A stretch of DNA of 64,000 bases from Marthasterias glacialis (lineage: Eukaryota; Echinodermata; Asteroidea; Forcipulatida; Asteriidae). Below are positions 25,007 to 37,000 of the stretch, piece by piece (position 1 is the stretch's first letter; each line of letters begins with the position of its first letter). The stretch is from positions 9,268,963 through 9,332,962 of the forward strand of contig OU452231.1 of NCBI GenBank assembly GCA_911728455.2, in the 5' to 3' direction. The position numbers were made by a program, and so were the translations under genes. The notes under the pieces were generated by a model. It saw only the letters and a program-made list of their open reading frames with translations, did not search any database and had not been told where the DNA came from.

Positions 25007-28000
25007 CTAACTCATCATGTCAGCGCTATTCAGAGATGAAACTAAGGAAGAGGAACCTGTTGAGGTTTTCAGCGAATCGTTGACGTCACGACGGAACACG
25101 GACAGGTTCTGAGTGAATCTGCAGGGCAGAGAGAAGTGGAGTACATCAACAGTAAAACAGGAATAGACCGATCCATTAAGCCCCGCCCACTGTGCACACA
25201 TGTCATATAACTTAATGTGTTTGTTGGACTTTTGGTTGTGCAAGCACGTCTGTGATTGGTCAATACAGCAAGGGCTGGGCATAATGGATCAGTCTATTAG
25301 GTGTCTTTCATTTCATTTCATTTCATTTTCATTAATTAATTCTGGTTGTGAAGCTAGAAAAGCGAACTTAAAGATATGATCCGTGCTCCTGCCGATTTTA
25401 CCTTGGAAATGAATTGATTCCAGCGAATGAAATTTAAAAGAGCATGTTACTTTATAACGAATAAGAACCCCATGGAGAGAAGACAGGAAAGGAAGTTTCA
25501 GTTCCAGATGTGGGAGGAAAACTCCAGAGAATTACTATGGGGGAAAAACCAATGCAAAAAACCTGATCCACATAGTGCCCCCAGGAGGACTCGAACCGGG
25601 GTCCTAGAGGTGGAAGGCGAGGAAAGATTCCACTACCCCAACCCGACTGACCTTTCAATCCCACATTGAAAATTGTTCTTGCCAAATCTGACAGAGCTCG
25701 GTGGGGGATCAAGTTCGAGTTCTTAGCAGATTCTGAAACAGTAGGGAAAACTTTTCATCTGGACATTCCATCACAAATTTTAAGAATTTTTAAAGATGGT
25801 ATTTTGTGTCAACCGCAGTTAACTCCTGCCTTACAGACCCCAACTGCATGTTTCGTTTGGTTCTGTTGGACTGAGGACTGCACTGGTGAACTGATCATGC
25901 TTTCCATGGGATTAGGTATACAGCTGTAATCAGAGTCCACCAGTTTGGGTGTTACCGAATGGTCTTGGATTCTGAAGGATCCAAGTAAATCAGAGTCCAA
26001 CTTCATGGCTCTGCTTGCCGCATAATTTCTGCGCTTACGACGCTGTGGGACCGTAAATGCAAAATTTCACGGTAAGCAGAGCCATGAAACTGGGCGCTGG
26101 TGTTTTTTTTTTTACCTGTCTCTGTTTTTTGTTCGGAGGTTTGCTTCAATGCCGTCCATTAAGTTCTTAAAGCACATACTCATGTCCTCCTGCTTCTCCA
26201 CCGGCTGGGAGTTGATGATGCTCTCTCGTAACTCTGTGAAGTACTGAAACCCAAGAAAAAACAAATCAACAACTTTATCAACCGTTTGGCAAGAATAACA
26301 AAAAATTCCTGAGGAGTGATTCGTAAACGATTTGTAATCTCACGTCTTCACTGATTAGTACAATTTCAAAAATGTCATCACTAGTTTGGCGAAGTTCACC
26401 AGATGTTTGTGAGGGTTTTTTGGGGGGTGGGGGGTTTGTAGTCTACACTCACATCTTCATCGATTACTACAATTTCAAAATTTTCATCAACCAGTTGGCA
26501 AATTTCATAGGATTTTTTTTTCAGAGGGTCATTGTACATATTTGTTGGTTTGTAGAATACAATCAAATCTTCGTTAACCCATACCCTCACAATTCTTCTA
26601 TATCCTCTTTGTCAAAATGATGGATTCAGAAGGAGTGAGGACTGTAGGCCCAAATAATAATTGCTTATCACTGGGTCAGGCATTCCAATCTTATCCAAGT
26701 CCAAGCAATTTGGAGTGGAGTGACATAGGGGAGGAGGATATTGGAGGAATGAGGTCTCATGCAAGTAAAAAATATCTGGCAAGTAAGGGTAAAATGATAG
26801 TTCAACATTTTCAAAAATGTCATAAACTGTTTGGACAAATTTACAAGAATTTTTCTGAGGGAGTTTTTGTAAATGGTTTGTATAGTATACTAACGTCTTC
26901 ATTGAGTAGTATGAGCCCCAGGAGTGGTCTGGACATGGACCACTGGTTACGACAATCTTCAAACATGATGATATTGAGCACTGATGACAACATCTGAAAT
27001 CAAAGAAAATAAATGCAAGAGACATGGTCAGAAATGCAGACAGAAATGTACAACTACGGCATTCCTATATAGGATTTGAGGCATTGCATGGTGAGGTATC
27101 AATGTATATTAGGTTTGCGGTAACACCATGTGATTACATCTACTTTGCTACATACAGTAGATTGTTCTTGTGAGAACTTGTCTTGCTATTATTCTACTAC
27201 CGCGGAGTAGATTTCGGAATTCAGGAGACAACGTAGTTCTGAAAAAGAACTGTCCTGCTTTTTAAGTACTACCTGGGGGTAGGAAATCGGCATTCCTGCA
27301 ACCTAGAGTCTGCTGCAGTTACAACTATGTAGTAGCAGACACTTAGATACATACATCAAGATGGTCAGTTATATTTAGACTTAGACGACCAAGTCATCAA
27401 GCAACTGACCACTGCTCCAACAACACATGCGGCCAGTGTCTTCCACACTCACAATTTTGGGAGTCAAATTACACATACAAATTGTGGTAAGTGTATACAC
27501 GCTGCATCGCCTAAAATAAGAGAGCACCACACTGTATAGCACCACGGGGACATTGACTCCCAAAATGGCGCAACCAAGATTAGTGTGTTGATGACGTCAG
27601 GTGAACTGGGTCAATAGGTTACGTACCAGTCTATGCTTCTCAAACGCTACTCTAACATCCACTCAAACCTCCACCCTGATTTGACCCGTTAGGTGTGCAC
27701 TGCATGAAACCATTTTTAATTCAGTCTGGCTGAGGCAGTTGGCTCATTTATGCTATGTGGATGACTTTACCCACTCCAGCATACCTATTCTGTGTAACCT
27801 ATTTATATGTCCCTAGTGGTACCTAGATTATCCTTTTACACCCATCCTAGCATAACCGTTCTGTAGAATCTATATATATATGTACCCATTGGAACCCACT
27901 TGACCCCATCACATCTATCCCATCACCCAATCTATATCCAAAAGTATACGGTGGAACTATTTTATCCCATAACTTCAACGACCCTAGCATGTTCAATCTA

Positions 28001-31000
28001 TGGAACACCTAAATGCACCCATCAGTACCCATTTCACCCCATCACATTCATCCATCACATAACCCAATCTTTGGAGCCAATCAAAAATTACCCATGTACC
28101 CACTTTACCCCATTACACCCCTCTACCTAATCTATGGAGCCTGTCCTAATACACTCAAACTACCCATTTTATCCCATTCACACCTGTTTTAGCACCTGTC
28201 TGGTGGTAAATAGCACAAACTCATCTCATCTTGCTTACTACTCAACTACAGCTTACTACTCAACTACCACAAGTTATCTCTTCTCTGACTATTACCTGTT
28301 GTAAAATGGCCGGCGGTACCTCCATGATTCTCGGGAAGTTGTCATTTTCCTTCTTGGCTTTCTTACTCGTTGACTTGGATATTCTCTTGAAAAGGTACGT
28401 TACAATAGAATCCAATGTTGCGCAACATCCCGTGCACACCATCGTATCTGACGGAAACAAAACAACTGTTTACGTTTATGAATGATGGTCATTCTTCACA
28501 ACTATCCGGGTATTCCCCCATGCACAATCAATATCACTATTATATTATTATTAGATGTTTCTGGTAATGAAACCAAGGGACCCTCCCGAAGTCCACTGTG
28601 GCCTGTAGGCCTGAAGATACCTGTAAGGAGGTGATGACGAAATGGCAGTTTTAGATGTGGGAGGAAAACCCCAAATAGGGAAAACCCTCACAATCAGGTA
28701 GGGACAAAAAAAAAACAATCAACATGCAAGGATACATGACTACCAGCCAAACTACCATGTCGCATGCATCATTTGTGACTGGTATCCTGCTAATTTTTGC
28801 TTAGCAGAAAATTGTTAAGCAAAATTTTCTGCCTAAACAGAATTATGAAACTATGAAATTATGAAATTAGGCCCTGAAAAATGCTTTAAAAATGCTACAA
28901 ATTGATCAACAGACTGAGGCTATCTGCTCTGTATCTACCCATTATTAAACTCTGGCTCTGTTCTTCGTTCGACAAGACTGCTACCTTACACTTACCTAGT
29001 GCTGTGAGCCCCTCCGATATTGAGGACAGAATATGGAGGAATACGCGGGGTTCCAGACTGCTCAGAAATCCCATGTGATCTTGGGCCAGACACTCTAGTA
29101 AGCTGTAATAATTCAAGCTGAGCTTGGGATAATCCTGTGGGGGATTAGGAGATAATCGGATAAATCCTCAGTGGATTGACTTGGAGAAAATCTCATGTAA
29201 TTTTTAGTAGGGTTAGCATTGTGTTACCTTGGTAAAATAAAAAAATTGGTAAATAACGGTGTTTGTCGTAATTTTAATCACAGAGACAAACTTTTCAACA
29301 TGTTTTTGCAAGCCATCACACTAAATCTCCTGGAGTGTTTTTGTCTGGTAAGGTTTGCGATGACACCATGTACATATATCTCTCTGTGGTGGTTCCGATG
29401 AGAACTGGCTGTGTAACAACCAAAGATTATAGAGCACCGTAGGCGCTAGATGGGGAACTGGGCCTTTATCTACTGTTGGAAAGTGAAAAATGCATGGGCG
29501 TCATTTCGGCAAGTGAATGCCTGTGTTTCCCATTGATAGCAATTGTCATTGTCTACACTGGTCAGCACGTATCAGTGTTGTATCAATAGAGTCACTTGCC
29601 GAAATGGCGTCCAGATAGATTTCACACTTCAGCCAGAGTTCACCATCTTGTGCCTATGGCGCTCTATAATCTTTGGTAACAACTCAGTGTATATACTGAT
29701 CAGTATATGATACTCTGATCGTCTTCAGGAGAAAGCTAGAAGCAGATGCTTTTTGGTTTTGCTGGATTAAAACCTCATCATAACACTATATGATTGTTAA
29801 CCCAACGTTGATTGTTCTAAAATGGAGTCACAGTATCTTCCTTCCAGCCTCGATATGGTTACATAGATCATAATGGGAGGTAAGATGGCAGCCCCTTGCC
29901 GAAAGTGTAGCATCATGTCAGTGCTAAAGCAACATTTTACACAACATGCAAGAAAGGGTACCATCTTTGCATCTCCCCTAAATTATCCCGATGTACACAA
30001 ATCCAAATGCGTGGAGAAACAACATTTTGCACAGAGCATCTCTAATGCAAGAGAAAAATTAAATGTTTTTTTTTTCAAGGGCGTGATGATATTGAACTTA
30101 CCAGTAAATCACTCAGCGGAATCGACAGCAGCAACTTGACAAACATCTGAAGCACCTCTTCCAAGGAGCTGTCGCCGTAGAGTTGGAAGACACCAAAGTT
30201 GACATAACTCCCCGACAGTACCGCCTTCAGCATACCAAAGCATATCGATACCCCCTTCAGCTTGAGATCATAGGTCAAGGAAACATTACCTCTATCCTAC
30301 ACGGAATGTATAAATAAAAAAAACGCAGAACCGCAGAATTCTGCGAAAATGCAGAAATTTCAAAGGATGACTTTGTCAGCCTGCAATATCATCCACTGTC
30401 GTTTTGAATGACAGGTAAGCTATGCCAGCCTGCAATATGATATCATGTGGGGAATGCATCTACACAGTACACAATCAACCCTCCTACTGTCTGACCATTC
30501 AATATCATCCATTGTGGCTTTGAATGATAGGTAAACTATGCCAGCCTGCAATATGATATCATACTGTATATGCATTTATACAGTACACATGTACACAATT
30601 AGTTCCTTGTGCACAGTTGTGCCACGACACACAACCCATGGTTGGCATGGGTGGCATGTGCATACGGCACTCGCCTCTCACCAATGTGGCCCTGGTTCAA
30701 TTCCCGACTAGGGCCATATGTGAGCGGAGTTGTGCGATGGTTCTCTCCAGCATCATCAGAGTTTTTTCTCCGGTTTTCTTTCCTCTGGAAAAACCAAACA
30801 CTTTCAATCTCAGGCTGTGGTCATATATGGGTTGATGTGGCTGGCTGCCGAAGCTGCCCTTGAATGCCTGCAGATCAAACAGGTGTAGCCACGCCCTTCC
30901 CAATTCAGCTTCTCAGCTGCCAGTAAGGATGATTAGCCTCCCAAATTGTTATTGTTATTAAAACTTAGGACGTTTATTTATGTCTCGGAACAGTTTATGA

Positions 31001-34000
31001 ACATTCTCATTTGTTCGCTTCGTTCAAGTAGATCAAAGAGCATGATTTGTTCATATCTGAAGAAAACAATAGCTACCTTTTCTTCCAAGATGGAAGTCTG
31101 ATTTCTTTTCATCCCTGTAAAAAGTTTATCAATCTTATTTAAAAAGGATATTTCATGGCATAGACTTGGTCCTTCGGAATGTCCCCTAACGTTAATATTC
31201 TGGATCCTGTGAAAAGGGTTGGAAGAAAAAAATCAAATGTAATTATTTTACACCATTGAAGAAAGGTTCCTCATTAGATGAGCAAATGAGTGCACTCAAT
31301 GACAATGACAAATTTGAATGTGCTTGAGGGTTCTCATTGTACGGCAAAAACATGCAAAAAACATTTCAACGGTTTATAAGAGATAGTTTCACCGTTAAAG
31401 CCCCAGCTCAACATTGGTAAAGTGTCTGTAAATGCTTCCATTCTATGCACAGATCAAGATTTAATCAATAAAACCTACCTGTGAAAATTTCAGCTCATGT
31501 CGTTGTGTCATTTGCGAGAAAACTATAAAAATGCATTTAGCATATTTGCATGCATTCTTAGGCAGAGTTTTGGTCTAACATGAGATAAAAATTACTTTCA
31601 TGATCTTATATGATTTATCATTAAAAAAATGTTAACACTTCAGGCAGAACTTTTTCAAGGAATGTTTTCTACCATCATTATCTTTATACCAGGCAAGATA
31701 TATGTAAATCTGTGAACATTTAAGTTGTTCTTTCTTATCAATGTTGAGCTGGGACTTTAAGAATTAGTGCACACTGTTAACTACCAACAGTCCTTCAAAA
31801 CCTGGCAGAGGAATTCAGAGTTGGCGACAACGTCATCTTTCAAAACCTCATGACCTTTTTGAGTTGGAGTGAAAACGTCTAAAAAGAATAGCCTTCACAC
31901 AACACCAAGTGTGTTAGAAAAGGCACCAATTTGGTATCTCCTTTAAAAAAAATAAACAGGAAGTACACACAGCGCCTATAAATTGGAGTTTTTACACTGA
32001 GTTTCTCTCGTACGAGAACAGCGTTATTACAAATTCAGAATACCATATATTTCCACTGACGCTGCAAAATAAACCATAACCCTACCATACGCTACCAGCA
32101 TCTTGCTGGTCTCTCTGAAGAGGAGAATCCCGTTCGGTGACGACACGTCAAACTGCAACCGCTGAGACCGGTTCTGGACCAGCTCTGCCATCAGCTTCAG
32201 GATAGGGGTGGTCACCATGGGCTCGTGGTACCATAGCTCTATGGCCCTGTGGAGGATTGGGGTGTACGTTGGGTAGCTGAGAGGCGGTTGTTAAGGACCA
32301 CTCACAATGAGGATGTCTCAGTCCAATATTTTAGCTGGGACCGGTGTTTCAAGGGTCCATTAACAGAGGTTATGGCCCATTTATATACAAGAGCACAATT
32401 TCATAGAGCATCAAAGCATATAGATTTGATAAGCACAAATTAAACTTACATAGAAGATGCACAAGATGCCTTGCAGTTTTCCATTGTTATTGTGACAAGT
32501 TTCCTGCTAATTTTTGCTAAGCATGTTAGTTTTTAAGCAGATTTTCTGTCATCAGCTCTACAAAATTGGCTGAAGAATAATGGAGAGATAGAGAGCCAGT
32601 GTCTTCATCTGCAGATTCCTTGCTACATTGTTTGCCTGTCTGTTGGCTGCTTCTCTCTCGTTTGTTAGTTGTTTTTCTTCATTCCCAACCGCCTATGTTA
32701 TCTTCAATTTTACCTGCTGTAATTTTGTACTCTTGTACACGTGTACTTTTGTATTTCACAATTATCCTCCTTTTGAATTTGTTTTATGCCCGAAATATGA
32801 TCTAATAAAATACATAATAAATAAGCAAAAATATGTAGGATACATCCAGTCAAACAGCATCATGTAACTAGCCTTGGTGTTGAAGGCAAAGGCTATGCCA
32901 CGGAGATCCCTGGACAAGCCGATTAACGTTCTCTGCAATGGTGAAGAAACGGACAAGAAATGCAAACACAAAATAAACCCAACAGGTCTCAAGACAAGTC
33001 CACATAGCCAAGCATTTGACTAATTTCGGGATGCAAGCATGACGTAAAAATAGTGTGGGGTCTGGAACCCCTAGAAGTTTCAGAGCTACTGTAACAATGT
33101 ATGCTCTTAGGATCAGTCTGAGCATTTCCTGTGTACATTTTGAACAGCAAGTAATAAATCAATTTTGGGGTGAACAGAAAAATGGACAAGAACAGGATTT
33201 CCCACACATGTACGTAAGCACACATCGTCTCGAAGTTTCTCCCAGGTCATAGGTCAATGTGTAAAATGTATCTTCAGACGTAAAATGCTTTAACCGTATC
33301 TAGAATATGGCGTTTTTACCAGAGAAAAGTGTGTAATGACGACTGGTAGAAGAGGCTAACGATGCACGCTCAACCGAACAGACAGGATTATCCTTTTTCA
33401 GGCATGGCATATACCAAATTGTTTTCCGATTTAATCAAATATTTTAGGATACAAATCAGGAAAAAAATATTTTTGGGGGGTCGGAAAAAAATCAAAATTT
33501 GGGGGTAAAATATAAACAAAATTGGATTTCCAATTTAAATCAGAAAAGTTGCATCACTGATATATCAGTAGTGGCCTAGTCGGTCAAATTTGCCGGCTAC
33601 CAATTTCATATGAAACCCCTGTGAACAGACAGAAGTTACAGAAGTGCGACATTCCCCCTCCCCTTTACCCCTTCTCTATTTGGTTGGAGAACCTTCCCTT
33701 GACCATTAGAATCACTCAGCGTATGGTAAACTTAACACCCAAGATTTCCGATGGCAAATTATTGTTGGTTTTGTTGCGTTCGGCGTCAGTATAGATCATT
33801 TGCTTACAATACATTTGCATGGTTGTTTGATTACCCCCAGTCGACACATATCTATTGTTGTTCATTTACTTGTTACAGTTAAGTGGTTTCCATTTATCTA
33901 AGTTTGTTAATTGTCTGTTTATATATTAAAGGTACTGCTGATATTAATTTCATGTTCATTATATTTATTGTCTTTAGTTTCACCTGCGTCAGCCCTGGCT

Positions 34001-37000
34001 TCGCGGTGTGCAATAAAAATGGGTGAAGTTCATATGAGAGTCTTCCAGTCACTTTCATTTAGTCATGCACAGTGACACCCTTGTGAAAGATATTGAACGG
34101 TCAGACCAGTAGGAAGGTTATTGAATGACTTCAGTTTCAGACTTTTAAATAAAATGATGTTTTTCCTGGCACCTTTGTCTCTGCTTCGTTCCACACAGCT
34201 CCTTCGGTGGCGTTAGCCAGCTGGGCTCCAACGAACTGAAATGCCGAGGTGATGGGCAGCATGAAGGACTCAAACCGATCTTCGTCCTCACCAAGATCAA
34301 CCATAAGGAGCCTCCCGAGGGCGGTATAGAACGTTGTCCGACATCTCATGTCGCTGACCGAGAATGTTCCATTGATGCCCAGGAACGGGAAGTGGTCGCT
34401 CTGAAAGGGAATTTAACATTGAATTTCAGAATACAAGTGTCCCTTGTGTTTTTTCACTTAAATAATATTTTATATGAAAAGTGGCACCCCCTTAAGGTGA
34501 TTCCTGTACTGTGGTTTCTCAGGTTGACTCGTAAACTCAGAGATGCAACTGGCTATTGAAAAAAAAATTGGAAAAATCTAACGCTAAAAAATACTTGTCC
34601 AGATTTGGGGCAATGTCCGGAAAGTGTGCAACGCAACTCACGGTTGGTGCCGCACTCAGTGTGAACCGCGTTTGCTAGCGGTAGTGGGACCAGGGGCCGA
34701 GTAAAAGGGAGAAAAATACTCAAAGAAAAAATGATGACATTTTATAACAATGCTACGTACCTTATCTTAAAAAGCTCACAATAATGATCTTTCAAAATTG
34801 TAATCCATGACCATGCATTGGTACCGTTAGAAATTGTTAACAATTCTCTTCACCTGTGATAAGCGTTGTGACCCATTCACCATTAAAATTTGTTCTTCAA
34901 ACACTTTTTGGTATCTTCAAGATTATCTTCAGTTTACAAAAACAAAGCACCTTAGACAGAAAATATTCTGCAAACTATTTTCCATACATTTGCATCGGAC
35001 ACAAAAATTTCTGACAGTTCCTTTTTGGCGTCAGAAAAAATAAGTGGGCATTTTCTGATAATTTCTTATCCCTTTTTTCCCCTCACTTTTTTTTTTCAAT
35101 TTTTTTGCCCTTTTATTTGTTTTTTATTTTAATTTTTTTTTTCCTTTTTTTTCTTCAAATTTTGCTCGTTTTTTTTTTTTTCCCGTTTTTTTTTTTTCCA
35201 ATTTTTTTTCCTTTTTTTCAATTTTTTTTTCCCGTTTTTTTTTCATTTTTTAATGGCTTATGCTGGCTACGGCTATGGCTTATGGCTATGGCTTATGGCT
35301 ACGACTTACAGCCGTAGCCATAAGCCATAGCCATAAGCCATAGCCATAAGCCGTAGCCATAAGCCGTAGCCATTAGCCGTAGCCATTAGCCGTAGCCATT
35401 AGCCGTAGCCATAAGCCATAGCCATAAGCCGTAGCCATAAGCCGTAGCCATAAGCCGTAGCCATAAGCCGTAGCCATAAGCCATAGCCATAAGCCGTAGC
35501 CATAAGCCGTAGCCATAAGCCATAAGCCATAGCCATAAGCCGTAGCCATAAGCCGTAGCCATAAGCCATAGCCATAAGCCATAGCCATAAGCCATAGCCA
35601 TAAGCCGTAGCCATAAGCCGTAGCCATAAGCCAAAGCCGTAAGCCGGATCCGTAAGCCAGAGCCATTAAAAAAATTCAATTTCAAATTTTTTTTTTTTAC
35701 ATTTTTTTTTTGTTTTTTTTGGCCCAAATTTTTTTCCCATTTTTTCCGTTTTTTTTTATTTTTTAATGGCTTATGCTGGCTACGGCTTATGGCTTGTGGT
35801 TATGGCTTATGGCTATGGCTGTAAGCCGTAGCCATAGCCATAAGCCGTAGCCATAGCCATAAGCCGTAGCCATAAGCCATAGCCATAAGCCATAAGCCAT
35901 AGCCATAAGCCATAGCCATAAGCCGTAGCCATAAGCCGTAGCCATAGCCATAAGCCATAGCCATAAGCCATAGCCATAGCCATAAGCCATAGCCATAAGC
36001 CGTAGCCATAAGCCGTAGCCATAGCCATAAGCCATAGCCGTAAGCCAGATCCATAAGCCAGAGCCATTAAAAAATTGGAAAAAAAAAAATTGGGAGGGGT
36101 TTTTTTTTCCAGGGTTTTTTTTTTCAAATTTTTTTCAGTTTTTTTTCCAATTTTTTTTATATTTTTTTTCACATGTTTTTTTCCATTTTTTTTTTTTTCA
36201 CATTTATTTTATTTTTTTTTTATTTTTTTTTTTTTATTTTTTTCTGATGGTAAAAGAAAAAATATGTTTGATACCATCGCACGCAATCTTTTGGACAGAC
36301 CACTGGCACCCAAAACGAGGAACGCAAGTTTTTGGTTCTCGTGTGAAAGGGGCTTTACAAAGAATAATGTATTGCTTACTGCTTACCGTATGATTCCTGA
36401 GCATGAACTGCACCGCATCAAGCTTAACAAGCTTACGGACGCTGCTGTACCCGATGGACAGATCACTGAGAAGCTGAAGGGTCTTGGCAATAATGGGCTC
36501 ACTCTGACCCCAATATTTCAGGTTTGTTATGCTGCGAGTAACAGACGGAGACAGAAAAAACCAAGGCAACTTTCAAAACAAATATCAGAAAAAAAAGGTT
36601 TTGGTAATCATAACAGTGAAGGAGTTTTATCCGGATCCCTTAACCCTAACGGTAACAAATCCATCAAAATCAATCGGCTGGTTTTGCTTGATTTCGTTTG
36701 ATCCAGTACTCTACCAGATTTAAACATTTGGTTGATTTTGATGGAGTTGGTCTTTCACCCCTTTAGAACATTTTGAAAGAGTTTTTAGTATAACTGCTCT
36801 GGTTGACTATGATTGATTCAGTACAGTTGCATATTGGCTGTCCAACAATTGATTGATTTTGGCGGATTTGGTATGGTTTCTAGCAAAACCACCAAGGGAG
36901 TTAGGGTTTACGAAGACATGGGTTTAGAAAGTAAATCAATTTTTATATATAAATATAGAATTTTTATTAAATTGTATAAATCTTGGCTGAGGCAGTCTGA

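Noticed and set aside
35373-36172. Long open minus-strand frames rich in Tyr-Gly-Leu-Trp
   Set aside because: They are the 13-bp repeat read in three frames without stops; frames overlap, there is no splice context and no domain.
36075-36701. 208-codon plus-strand open frame starting in a T-rich tract
   Set aside because: Its start is poly-T translated as Phe runs, and its middle is antisense to the true XPO7 exon 17 (36387-36531).
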